Positions 1-11,583 of a DNA stretch of 31,030 nt are shown in pieces. This DNA comes from Funneliformis mosseae. Lineage: Eukaryota > Glomeromycota > Glomeromycetes > Glomerales > Glomeraceae. The notes beneath the pieces were generated by a model. The model saw nothing but the letters and a program-made list of their open reading frames with translations. It had not been told where the DNA came from and did no database searches. Location: positions 1 through 31,030 of the forward strand of contig CAJVPP010000498.1 in NCBI GenBank assembly GCA_910592005.1. The letters run 5' to 3'. Within the stretch, counting starts at the first letter, position 1. Every line of letters starts with the position of its first letter. Both the position numbers and the translations under genes were made by a program.

Positions 1-77
1 AAATTAAAATTAGTCATAAATTTAAAAGTTGCGATAACTTTTTTTTTGGTCCAATACTTTTGACCGGGGAGTGTATA
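1..77. mobile_element. possible Tc1/mariner-type terminal end, cut by the window edge
   Basis: Read on the minus strand, a comparatively GC-rich terminus TACACTCCCCGGTCAAAAGT followed by ATTGGACC lies next to a TA dinucleotide (plus strand ...ggggagtgta at about 68-80). This form, with a TA followed by a run resembling GGTCAAAAGTATTGGAC, recalls terminal inverted repeats of Tc1/mariner elements. The rest of the element would lie before base 1, so neither the second terminus nor a transposase can be seen. The call rests on resemblance of one end only and is weak. Confidence 0.3.
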
Positions 78-2010
78 ATCAATTCTTGATATAGCAAACT
101 TTTAATATAATAAATTTTTTGAACAAATATAATAAAAATACTTTTATTATATAATGAATTAACCAATCAAATCTCTTAAAATCTTTACTATAGCCTTATA
201 GAGAAGTTGAGGTCTAGAATATAGAGTTCATTATAATAAGAGTTGACTGTATATGTATACTTCTCTGAACTACCATTTATATTGATACCAGTAATCTTCT
301 ATGTTCTATATTGATATCAATATATCTTTTAAAAACCTTTCAAATCTTTGTCAAAGAATTAGGCTGTTATATAAAGATTGTTAATAATATTCTGCTGTCT
401 CTTTTTGCTCATTTCAGCTTTGTCTCCTTTATTTCTACAATCTGGCATTAGTTTATGTAATTCTGACTAATAAAAATTAGCTGTACTGAAGGTAAAAAAT
501 ATCAATCCTTTATGTTCTATTTGTTTTATCATATTTATTAACTAATTTCTTCAAGCTATTTAGAATTAATGTAAACTCTGTATTTCTTTTCCATATCACA
601 TTATTCTATTCGTAAGGTATTTATCACAATTTTCTATCATATTTTATATATTTTTAACTTTCAGTTGAGTATCTCTTAAATTCTGTCGAACATATACTTT
701 TCTTTCCTGTAATGCTCTCTATTTCATTATTGAATTTAAAGCAAAATACCTCCATTTTATATGATGCGTAAATCTATCATCTTTATATTAAAGTATGTGC
801 TTAAAATACTTAGCTGGTTTGATATCTCTAACTCTTTCAGATCATAGATCACCTTGACCATATGGATAGAACGTTAGAAATGCTTTAGCTATATAATCAT
901 CTGTTTAGAATTCGTTAATAGAAAAGCTGTTAATTTCTGATCACAATATTTGTGTATTGTTACTTTGTACATATTGTATAGTATTATTAATTGCTACAGT
1001 TTTCTAAAGAGTTGAAGTAATTGAAAGTATAAATATACGTAATATTGCATTATCTTCACTTTAATTATCAAACAGATTTTTATCAGCTATTGAATTTTCT
1101 TCAACGTTTTGCTTTTAAGAAAACAGATTAATTATAGATCCATTTTCAGGTAAGGTTCAAATGATTGCATTTTTAATAGTTATATCTTTGTAGTACCTAT
1201 TATTTATTTTTAACTATATCAACGTATTATAAATCTTATTTTTTCTTATAATAAAATTGTAGAATTCTATTAAACTAGTTAATGATTGCCTTCAGATTAC
1301 AAGTACGTTAATATAACAGGTGTCTTAGAAAAGTTAATGACATTTTTCTTGTACCTGTTTTGCTCTTCTCTGAGCCAATAAATGGTCATTATGCAGAAGA
1401 CTTACACTATAAACATTTCTTCAATTTTTATTAGTTCTTTGAGTTATTCAAATAATTTTCCTGAATCTATGTAATTTTCTTCTGAAAACTTCTTTGGTAT
1501 TGATTTTTCATTATGATATCAATGGCATATTATTCCTTCAACAATCATCATCTCTAAAATTTACTCATTGCATATAGGATAAATATTATACTATATATTA
1601 TCCATTTTGTATCAAAAATTTCACAATATGTGACATTCATCTTCACTAATAATGGTAACTGATACCAGTTAGTTATTTATATTTTCATTTTCTTTTTGAT
1701 TTTCTCTTTGAATTATTAAATTTAACTCTATTGATTCATCATCATTTATTTGATTTATTTGATTTTATTTTACTGCTTCATTTATATTTTCATTTTACCT
1801 TTGAATTTTGCATTTTTATTCATTTTTGCAATCATTACATTTCTCACTGATCTTATTTAATCTTTTCTGTCTTTGTCATTCAGATTCATCTATAAATCAC
1901 TTTTACGTTGATTTTCTGTTTTTTCTGCTCTTTTCTGCTATTTTCATTCACTTTTATGATCATAATATGCTCAATGCTATTTGAAAGTGTTATTATTTTT
2001 GCTATTTCTC
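78..2010 (-). pseudogene. decayed Helitron replication/helicase protein (Helitron-like N domain)
   Basis: One minus-strand frame can be read from about 958 to 359 with no frameshift but 13 in-frame stops. It shows the hallmarks of the Helitron helicase-like N-terminal domain, in order: NTQIL*SEINSF, a YPYGQGD block (868-848), YKDDRFTHHIKWRYFALNS (787-731), VYVRQNLRDTQLKV (697-656), NRIM*YG (610-590), FFTFSTANFY*SELHKLM (499-446) and RQQNIINNLYITA*FF (400-353). Upstream, 1000-2010 holds more poorly preserved sequence including a K/R-rich stretch, as in the N-termini of such proteins. The stops sit where the family normally has Trp, Arg or Gln, so most are explained by C-to-T or G-to-A changes. 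No helicase motifs are visible; that part would lie beyond base 1 or was lost. The family assignment relies on remembered consensus; the 5' limit is approximate. Confidence 0.75.
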
Positions 2011-2339
2011 TTACAGATTATTTCAGAATTAGTATTTATTTTACTTTTACTTTATATTAAATAAGTTAAATATTCAAGAATTTTATGGTCTTAATCATTA
2101 ATGATTAAAAATTCAAACTAATTTTATTATATTTAATTTTTTATATTATATTATACAATTGAATATAATACAAATAGTTAATTTTATTTTATTTTATTAA
2201 TTATCAATCAAGATCAGTCTATTTATTCAATAAAAATAATATTAATAATTTATCAATTCAATAATTAGAGTTTTTTTCTTTTTTTATCACATGCCAATAA
2301 TTTTATTTTTTTTTAATCTGAATAAAAAAAAAGATTCTT

Positions 2340-3450
2340 ATATAATATATTGCAAAGTTAATACAATCAGTTACTCATAATTATTATCAAGATGCATTTA
2401 CTGAATTACATTTATTAAATTTAATTAACTTCTTATGCATGTGTTTCAAGTTAAATAATGATCAACACTATAATATCATAGTCTAATTATCACTCTAATA
2501 ATAAATTATACTCTAGACTTCACAATGATGGTACTATTCTCTAGTATTATATTAGATGATAAAAATACATTTTAATATGAGTAAGTAATTTAAGATTATT
2601 AATAACATGTTTTAGTATATTATTCATTAAAAAAAGAATTTTTTTATTTTTATGATGTATTTGAATATTCAATTTTTCAAAAAATATTTTATATTGATAT
2701 TTATATTTATGCTATTTTATTTCAATAATATTATATAGATAAATTTTCTTTTTTTTATCAAAAAATCCTGTAGATTTTTATAATAATAAATAAAAAGTAG
2801 ATAAAATTTTTTTGTTTTATTAATATTATATGTTAATATAATTGTAATATAATTTTTAAATTTTTTTATTCCTAAAATAGAATCATTTACTAAAGTTTTA
2901 ATTATCAAAATAAAACTAAATAATAAAATTATTAAATTATTAATAATATAAATAATCAATTTTAATTACCTGTTTTATCATAATTAAATATATTTTCAAA
3001 TTTATATTTATTAATAATATTTTGAAGTTTTACTTTTTCATTATTTATAATATCAAATAAAGTATTACTACTTTACCTATTTTTGTATATTATTAAAAAT
3101 AATGATATTTTTGAATTCTGAAAGTTAACTATATGATACAAAAAATTTTTTTATATTAAGTAATTGTGTAAAAATATATACTTCTATTTTTAAAATATCT
3201 TCTGTAATTGTTTGATTTGTGAAAAAATACTTGTATAAACTAAATTGCTAAAAAATTTTCAATTTAGAATAAGCAGATATATGAGTTTTTTTTTTAAATT
3301 ATTAAATTCTGTATAAGTTTCAATTTATTTTTATTTATCTCTTAAATTTCTGAGATTATATTTTATTTAATTCTATATATTTCAGCAAATTGCTTTTATA
3401 TTAATTATGATTTTTGTTTATATTTTAAACAAATTTTGCATTTTTAAGCA
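2340..3450 (-). pseudogene. decayed pogo/Tigger-type (DDE_1, CENP-B-like) transposase
   Basis: Minus-strand fragments in several frames line up in the order of a DDE_1 transposase. LQNIINKYKFENIFNYDKTG (about 3020-2960) matches the segment ending in the catalytic NxDETG motif, with E changed to K. KTLVNDSILGIKKFKNYITI (about 2895-2836) and the following NINKTKK match the region usually reading TLATK..G.KK.K.RIT...NATGT.K. HHKNKKILFLMNN (about 2668-2630) followed by KHVINNL matches the second catalytic block, usually KILLLLDN.PSH, with D changed to N. The sequence upstream to about 3450 holds weak traces of the N-terminal DNA-binding half. Several frameshifts and many stops make it a clear relic. 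Family assignment is from motif order and spacing by eye; ends are approximate. Confidence 0.6.
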
Positions 3451-3740
3451 AATGATATTATAATACATATATATTTAATAAGAATATATTTTTATTATTA
3501 AAAGTATTTCTTTTTTATAAAAGAGCCATTTAATAAAATATTTAAAACTTTATATATTAAAATATAATTTAAATTTAAAACACACAAAATATAAAATTAG
3601 TAAATTAAATTTTATGATCATAATTATTCATTTTTTAAAAAAATTATCAGAGTTGTTTTTAAAAAAAATATAAAGTTTAAAAAAATTATTAAATTATCAT
3701 TTGAAATATTAATTAAATGTATTGATTTTATAAAAATAAA

Positions 3741-4070
3741 TTAATCAGATTTTTTTAAAAAAAAAAATTTATTAAATTGTATTTATGTAATAAAAAAAGA
3801 TTATTAGTTACTTTTTGAAAAAAAGATTAATCAAACTGCTTTTAAAAAAAAATTTATTGGATTGTATTTATATAATAAAATAAAAATTGTTAAGTTACCT
3901 TTTAAAAAAAAAGGTTATTTAAGTTATTTTTTAAAAAAAATCTATTAAAATTTTTTTATATAATTAAAAAAAAAGGTTATTAGATTATTTTTTGAAAAAA
4001 GAATAATCAAATTGTTTTTTTAAAAAAAAAATCTATAGATTTTTTTTAAAATAATTAAAGAATTTTTTTG
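3741..4070. repeat. degenerate tandem repeat, period about 84-92 bp, about 3.6 copies
   Basis: Units begin at 3741 (ttaatcaga), 3827 (ttaatcaaac), 3919 (ttaagttat) and 4003 (ataatcaaatt). Each start is followed by a T-run/A-run junction, then a segment like atttattaaattgtatttat, then an AT linker ending in a ttttt/aaaaa junction. Units differ by many substitutions and short indels, so the array is old. The T-run/A-run junctions make each unit weakly self-complementary. Confidence 0.5.
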
Positions 4071-7000
4071 ATATCTAATATACTTTTTTCACTAAATATA
4101 TATATATTAAAAAATTAGAAAAGAAAAATATTTGTGATAATTTTTATACTAAAATAATTTTTTTATATTATATTATAAATTATATGATATTATATATTAT
4201 TACAATAAATTTTATATTATTTATATATAAATAAAATTATGATCTTATACTAATTTTTATTAAAAATATATGTAATATCTATTGTAAAATAAAATAAAGA
4301 AATTTGTTAATTAAAATTAGTATATAAAACTGATTTAATTATAATTTTTTAGGTAAAAGATTTTTATTATTATAAGATATTATTATTATATAATAACATT
4401 GTTATATTTAACTTTAACTGTAATTTATAGATTTAAAATATTGTTTATAAATTCTTAATGCTATAAAAGTATCAAATAGATATTTAGATATTATTTGAAT
4501 AGTTCTTTATAAAGAGAATTTTTTATAATGAAATTTTGCTTAATTTTCCTTTAAGTTTTTTAAAAATTCAATTTATATAAAATATGTATAACAGATGCTA
4601 GAAATTAGAATAAATATTTTTGATTAAATAAATTATAAAAGAATTTGAATCAAAAAAAATAATTTGTGAAAAAATATCTGTTTATTAAATATACTATTAA
4701 ATATTTATTTGAAAATTTCTAATATTTTATTTCTAATAATCGTATATATTATAATTTTGATTTAATAATTATTATTTATTATTTCTTAGATTGTTCAGCA
4801 GAAAATTTTACCTGTAAACTTAAAAAAATATGTTATTTTTTTTTAATAAAATATTAAATATTAATTTTAGTAATTTAATAATTATATGAAAAATATAGTT
4901 AATATATATTTTATTAATTTTATTAGAAGAAATTTTAAGTTTATAAGATATTTTTTAAATAATTTAATTTTTAAATTTAAGTTTTAAAAAATTTATTATA
5001 ATAATTTTTTAAAAAATTCTTTAAAATTTATATGTTTGTAAACTAATTAAATCATTTTACTTCTAATAAATATCATAAAATTTCTTAGTAAATTATAAAA
5101 AGTATAATAATTAAAGTTATTCTTTATAATAAAATTTATAATATTCTATTATGATTAATATTACTAAAAGTAAATATTAATAAAATTGTTAAAGACCAAT
5201 GATGAAATTTGTTAATTTATAATTTATTTAAAAATTACAGATTTTAGCTTATAAGTAACTATAAATTATTTATTATATAATTAAAAAATAAAATTTACTA
5301 TAATATAATACATATTTATAAAATTAATTTAAAAAAAATTTTAATTTTTCATAAAAGTAAATCAAAAAGGAATTTATAGTAAATAAGCAGACAAATTTGC
5401 TTGTGAAACTTTACAATCTAAGGGATAATAATAATATAAAGGATCATTTAAAATTGATTTATATTATATCATTATATTTGTTATATAACTTTCTTTATAT
5501 AAAAAATATTTATAAAGAGAAATTACTTATTTTTAAAATCAGATCTAATTAAATTTTTATAATTTTCAAATCCTTTAATCCATTAATAATTGAAATATTT
5601 TCTATTTCTCAAATTATATTTTTACTAAAACTGATAAATTACATTATTTAAATCTATTTTATGAATAGATTGATTCAAATAATTATATTATGAAATATAT
5701 AAATATTAAAATTATTTATTTTAAATAATATATTTTAGTATTTCTTTTTGTTAACTTTTAAAACTAAAGGCTATTTCTTGGATTATTAAGATAAGTAATG
5801 ATTATCTATATTATTAAACAAGTTAATTCTTATAATTTTACTTATTTTTAGACAAGCTATATTAAGTTTCTAAAAATATAATATTTGCTGAAAATGAGTA
5901 TTATAATGCTTTATTAGATCTGATGTAGATTGTTAAAATATAAGATCTAGAGTTTATATATTTATAAATAGTTTTTTTATTACATTTTAAATAGTTTCGC
6001 TTATTTTAATTTTATAATTAAAATTCTTTTTTTAATCTAAATATATTTATTCAATTTTTTAAACCTTTCTAGCTATAGAAGTAAATTTAAAGGTTAATTT
6101 TAAAGAATCAGATGGCTTATTCAGTTTATTAGACTTGTTATAAATAATTTATTATAAGTATATTTCATAAATCTATTAGGCAGATTTTCTTTAATTAGAT
6201 GATTAAATAATAAGCATATAGCAAAATATTAAAAAAATATATATACAATAAAATATGGAGAAAATAAAAATAATATAAATGTAAGTTCTCATTAAAGTCA
6301 AACTATTATTATTATTAACATTTTTTTGTTCTGTTTATTTATTTTAGTTATATTTAAAGGTTTAACAATATTGATAAGAATAAGGAATATAGAAGAAAAT
6401 AAGAAAATAAAATGTATTTGATCTTATGCTTATGATATAATTATAATGTAAATAAATCTGTGATATAATAATTGTAATGGTAAACAAATCTTGGAATGTA
6501 ACAGTAACAGATATAATTATTCATATTTATCATGAATTATATAATATATTATGCCATAGGTAAATATTACATGATTTTAGAGATCCATATCTGTATATTA
6601 CATGTAAATTGATAAATTTTCTATTATATATATATTTTTTAATTATAATCAAAAAATTAAGCAAAAATTTTTATTTAAATAATTTATATTTATTAGTAAT
6701 TTAATTTTAAAAGCAATATTTATTATTAATTTATAGTTTTAAAGAAACTAGAATATTTAAACATATATATATTATAAAATAAATTTATATCTAAAAATTG
6801 TTTTATTATTAAAAATAAGATTAATTAATATATTTAGTTATTTGAGATATTATAGTTAATATATAATAATTAATATATTTATGTATCTTTTATATTTAAA
6901 TTTATTTAAATTTTAAAATTGCAAATTATTTAATTCTTTAGTTTTGCAAATGTTTATTAAATTTTCTTTTTTTTTACTAATTTTTTATAATTTTATTAAG

Positions 7001-7078
7001 TTTTACCTTTTATCATTTAGTTGACTTGCTAAATTTCTAAATATTAAAAAATATTTTTTAAACTAGATCGGTTGATTG
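4071..7078. other. extremely AT-rich, gene-less sequence
   Basis: No open frame longer than expected by chance was accepted here. Composition is nearly all A and T, with a few short patches that hint at decayed coding sequence (for example around 5880-5940 on the plus strand) but cannot be assigned. A short imperfect duplication, gatataattataatgtaaa and its variant, lies at about 6433-6493. The stretch is best read as old, heavily mutated transposon sequence. Confidence 0.5.
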
Positions 7079-7206
7079 CTAGGAAAATCAAGGTTCCGGG
7101 AATCTGTTTAACAAAATTGATGATTTTTATTGCATTTTAGTTTTTGATGTTATTAGATTAAAATGCATTAAGCTCTTAAAAATCTTTCGGAACCTGATTT
7201 TCCTAG
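7079..7206. repeat. 128-bp foldback / MITE-like inverted repeat
   Basis: The left arm ctaggaaaatcaaggttccg (starting 7079) is complementary, with one extra base and few mismatches, to the right arm ttcggaacctgattttccta (7186-7205, followed by g at 7206). Inside lies a second inverted pair, tgcatttta and taaaatgca, around 7131 and 7158. The arms are clearly richer in G and C than their surroundings. No transposase frame and no convincing target duplication were found next to the arms, so it could be a small non-autonomous element or a solitary hairpin. Confidence 0.55.
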
Positions 7207-7370
7207 AAGTAATGATATACTATAAAAAAATATCTTTTTTAAAATCTTTTTTTTAAAATTTTATTAAATTATTTAATTTGCAAAGCATACTATAATAAAA
7301 AAAGTTATTTTATATATCTTATGTAAGAAAACTCTGTCCGATCTTTACAACCTGATTGGTTAATCTTAAG

Positions 7371-7408
7371 TTCCCCAGAATTGGAAATTCTGCTAGAAAT
7401 GAGGGGAA
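7371..7408. repeat. small hairpin with nested stems
   Basis: The sequence cagaatt-gga-aattctg (7376-7392) is a perfect 7-bp stem with a 3-base loop. Around it, ttcccc (7371-7376) pairs with ggggaa (7403-7408). It lies 165 bp beyond the foldback at 7079-7206, in unannotated sequence. Whether it is part of a transposon end or a chance structure cannot be told. Confidence 0.3.
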
Positions 7409-8668
7409 AAAGCAATTATATGCAAAATTTCAAGCAAATCTCGTTTTTTTTAATTTGTATTAATTAAATTCATGATCACGTTTTTTCTTTTTTACTTTCC
7501 CAAAATAAAATAACAATGCATGTGTTATTTGCACACTAATAAAAAAGTAAACTAAAATATTGTTCAGACGACTAACCAATTTGGGTTGATAAGAAAATTT
7601 TAACCGAAGATCTCTGAAAAGTGTGGAGTATTATACAATCTCTATTAGATCGATTTACTTGGTATTTACCTTATTTATTTCTCCCGAAGGTTTGTTGGTC
7701 ACACTTTTTTTTTCTTTGTGATTGTGAAAAAAAGAAAAAAATATTACTCCATACATGGTAAAAGAGTATGCGATTCATGTAAAATGTTTTTCCATCATCT
7801 TTGTGTAAAAAATATTTACTAAATTCGAAAAAGGATTTTTTTTTTTATATATAAATAATAAAAAAAGAGTAAACCCCCAAGAATTTAAATATTTTATCCC
7901 AAAGGAAGAATAACTAGAACTTAGGAGATTCGGAAATGACATAGGGATAAAATGATCTTAAAAATGACGAATAAAGAATTCTGATATCAAATGGCGAATG
8001 CTATGCTACTGCGGCTCAATAGAAATCCTTTTTTATTATTACATTTGAAAATATTTATTTGTGAAACACGTGTGAAGATGAACGTTGTAATATGATGATC
8101 ATTTAGATCACTTGTTCGGAAGATACTTTTATTCTTTCGGTTGAGTAGAATAATTGTGCGACAATTAAAAAATTGATAAAGGTTAATCAAATATAGCTTT
8201 ATTTCTTGAGTTTTTTTTTATAAAAAAAAGAGAAAAAAACTGATTTTAAATCACCTTATAAAATAAAATATTCAAAAGTCGTATGATAAAAATTGTCATT
8301 AATCATTTACTTGAGCGATAAATTGATCCTTACAATTACGTTTATGCACATGTCGCAGAAAATTTTCTCTACTTATTTTCTCAATTAGGAAATTCAATAC
8401 ATAGCAACCCTCATAACAACCGTAATAGATAATAATTGCTCATTTTTACTATTGCAGTTTTGTTTACCTGTCAATTTCTTTGGTTTACGTTAAATACACC
8501 CTTTTCCCTTATTTTAAAATTGCGACTCTCTCATTTTAAACAAAAACGAAATTTATTTTTCGTAATCCTATCTTTTTTTTTTTTTTTTTTTTTCAGAGCA
8601 ATAAGTTATAAATTGAATTCATAATTCCATACTTTATTTTGCCGCGCATACTTTAAAGGCCGTTGAAA
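7409..8668. promoter_or_regulatory. upstream region of the BOI/Pob1-like gene
   Basis: About 1.26 kb without an accepted gene. Base composition shifts here from the very AT-rich flank towards that of the gene island. A pyrimidine tract of about 22 T followed by cag (about 8573-8596) looks like a 3' splice site and may end an intron in the 5' leader of the downstream gene; the chosen start ATG is at 8669. No defined operator or TATA element can be named with confidence. Confidence 0.35.
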
Positions 8669-10157
8669 ATGACATTGGAAAAAGTTTATGCCATTTATTC
8701 TTTTCTGGCGGATTGTGATGAGGAACTTGATTTTAAATATGGAGAACCTATCATAGTACTTGAAAAAGATGAGATGTATGGAGATGGCTGGTGGAAGGTA
8801 AAAAATCATTGTTAAAAGTGAAAAAGGTTTTTCAACCGTAAAGTTATTTTTTAATACTTTTTTTTTTTTTAAAACAAAAAAATTTCTCGTATCCTACTTG
8901 TGTTTCATTAATAGGGCCGAAATATACGTGGAAGAGTTGGTCTTTTCCCTATGAATTATACAAGTAATGATAATCCAAGAGACCCTTTAGAACATAAGAA
9001 CCTTCGTAATAATAATCTGTCAAAACCCGTATCACCACCACCTTTTTCGATCGATGAAACAATTGATGAAATACAAGATAAATTACAAAGAATGATGTTG
9101 AAAAAAAGTTCATCACTATCAACTTCCAGTAGTTATGTTTCCGCACCGATAAGTTCGGAAAAAACTTCGCCAACGAATTCGCAACTGTTGAACACTTTTG
9201 ATAATTTCAAAAATTTGTCATTTTCTACCTCTTCTTCTGACAACAATTATATAAACGAAGATTTGAAGTTTAAAGATCATCCATCGACCTGGGATGTACA
9301 ACAAGTATGTCAATGGTTAGACGAAAAAGGTTATCATTATGAAAGGAAACATTTTATTGAAAATGACATCACCGGGGATATACTTTTAGAATTAAATTTA
9401 GTCACCCTCAAGGAAATCAATATTTCGTCTTTTGGTAAACGCATTCGTTTAAAGAATGAAATCGCCTTATTAAAAAATCAGTATTCAACGAATGGTAACG
9501 TTCATGATGATCAGGTAAATTATAAAGAAAATTTTTGCTAAAAATTATTTCCCTTATAAAAGAAATTTAATTAAAAAAGAGTGTTAATTTGCTTTTTAGA
9601 CTCAAAGCAAAACACTTTCGGGCTCATCATTTGGAGGTTCTGATATTAATGTACCAAACCATTCCCTTTCAAACGTTGATGAAACATTTTCCGACTTCTC
9701 AAGCAAGCTGCACAGCGATCTTCAAACAATTCCTCCATCATCAAAAGATTCCGAACCGTCAATGGTAAGTAAAGAATCAAATTAAATAAGTTATTGAAGT
9801 CTTTCTTTAAGTATAACGTTATTTTTTATATGTGCATATAAAAGATTGTTAAGAAACCAAGTCGATCCTTTTTAAAGTTTGGTTCCTTTTCGAAAGCTAC
9901 AAATAAAAAAGAAAAAGTAAAAAAATTCGACAAACAGGTAAGCAATTTGGTAAAAAACAATGGCTGCAAAAAATTTTTTTGCTTTTACTTTGAGATGAGA
10001 TATTAATGCGTGATTTATTCGACAGGAAGTAAAGCCCAAGATAGAAAAGATATTTAATAATAAGGATGACGTTCGTCCTACGTCCGAAGTAGAAAAACGA
10101 TCGTTGAGATTTATTCTGAGAAAAAATAAGAAAAGTATTTTGGTACATATAAATTTT

Positions 10158-10196
<39 letters not shown>

Positions 10197-11388
10197 TTAT
10201 TTTATTTTATTTTTTTGATGGTCTTTAAATATAATTGCTCTAATGTTATTCCTTTTAGGATCGAAATAGTTTGGTCGAAAATCAATTAGGATTTTTCAAG
10301 GAATTATTAGTGTAAGTTCTAGAATTTCTTTTAACTGGGAACCGATTGTAATTTTATTGATTTTTTTCGTACTTATTTCTTTAGTGATGATGAAAGTCAT
10401 GAAGATATTGATTCAAAAAATCGAGGAGCTAGTTATTATTCCGAACCCGATCATAGTAGCGTTAATTATATCGATGATGATATATTAAGAATTGGTGAAC
10501 CGGATCATCAAGGTTCGCTAATGAAGCAAGGAGATAAATATAAAACCTGGAGAAAACGTTATTGTATATTAAAAGGTTCGAATTTATATTACTTACAGGA
10601 CGATAAGGTAAATCTTCTTCAATATATATATATATAATATATTTTACATATGTCACATGGCAACAAAACTTAATAAAAACGGTATATATTAGACGATGAA
10701 AACGAAGGGTCATATTAACCTTACAGGATATAGAGTTATCCCCGATGAAAATATATACCAAGGAAAATATGGATTCAAGTTGGTTCATGATACAGAACGT
10801 CCTCATTTCTTTGCTCATGAAAATTTAGCAACAACGAAAGCTTGGATGAAAGCTATAATTAAATCTACTATTGAAAGAAATATAGCAGGTATGAGAAATG
10901 AAGTAAATTTCGAACCATTAAAATCAAACGCAGAAAAATAATCGTTTCATTTTTTGATTTTCGTAGCCCCTGTTGTCTCATCAAATAGTGTTTCAACGAT
11001 TACATTATCCGAGGCAGCGAGTCGGATGGTCCCATCACGCCCGGCTCCATCACCACCATTGGTTACCAATAATAATACCACAAATTTATCACCGCGCCGT
11101 CCATCGACCTCTGATTCTGAGCAAGGTAGTGAAATATCTTTACAGCATAAACTCAAAGTACAACCAACAAGAACCCCACCATCATATCCCAAACCATCAA
11201 CACTTAAAATCAGCAGCAGACCTACGTCACCTGTATCCAATTTCAATTCACCTACTAAAAAACGTTCTGATTCCGTAACGAACCAACCAAAATTTCCTTC
11301 AATGTCTGTATCGCTTTTAAATGCGCACAGATCTCCTGCTTGTCATGAAAATAAGTTTAGTGGAATTTCAATGGGTTATTATGTGTAG
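8669..11388 (+). CDS. BOI1: SH3-SAM-PH domain protein, Boi1/Boi2/Pob1-like
   Basis: Likely a polarity and exocytosis scaffold at the cell cortex, as yeast Boi1/Boi2 and fission yeast Pob1. Nine exons join in frame (665 residues): 8669-8797, 8915-9514, 9600-9764, 9845-9937, 10026-10142, 10259-10311, 10385-10607, 10693-10888, 10967-11388. All introns are GT-AG and 73-117 nt long. An SH3 domain occupies residues 1-58 (AIYSF, then GDGWWKGRNIRGRVGLFPMN). A SAM domain spans about 165-231 (TWDVQQVCQWL...GDILLELN), and a PH domain about 425-522 (GSLMKQGDKYKTWRKRYCIL...AWMKAI). The order SH3-SAM-PH is that of Boi/Pob1; linkers are Ser/Pro-rich. The start precedes the SH3 directly and has A at -3. The last intron stays open to a stop at 10939-10941 if retained, giving a shorter tail. 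The yeast proteins are longer (roughly 900-1000 residues), so the linkers are shorter here. Which Boi paralogue it matches cannot be said; BOI1 is only a family label. Confidence 0.9.
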
Positions 11389-11411
11389 CTTTAGTTTTAA
11401 ACAAAAACTCG

Positions 11412-11583
11412 CGCATAAATATTGATACATGTATATATAACTTTTCTATTCAACATTATATAAAAATAATTACGTATAATTTAGATACTTGCAAATCGCA
11501 TAAATATTGATACATGTATATATAACTTTTGTATTCAACATTATAATAAAAATAAAATACGTATAATTTAGATACTTGCAAAT
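11412..11583. repeat. direct tandem duplication, two 85-87 bp units, in the 3' flank of the BOI gene
   Basis: Unit 1 (11412-11496) and unit 2 (11497-11583) both start cgcataaatattgatacatg and end gatacttgcaaat. They differ by one substitution (ttttctatt versus ttttgtatt) and two or three short indels. The high identity indicates a recent duplication. It lies 24 bp after the stop codon and so is probably within the 3' untranslated region or polyadenylation region. Confidence 0.9.

Noticed and set aside
2717..2959. 80-residue minus-strand frame as an independent gene
   Set aside because: It aligns with an internal part of the decayed pogo/Tigger transposase and so belongs to that relic.
8436..8624. 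Short plus-strand frame before the BOI-like gene
   Set aside because: Phe-rich through a long T-run; the region more likely holds a leader intron ending tttcag.
10947..11246. Antisense frame of 99 residues opposite the last BOI exon
   Set aside because: Shadow of the Pro/Ser-rich coding exon on the plus strand, which joins in frame with the PH exon.
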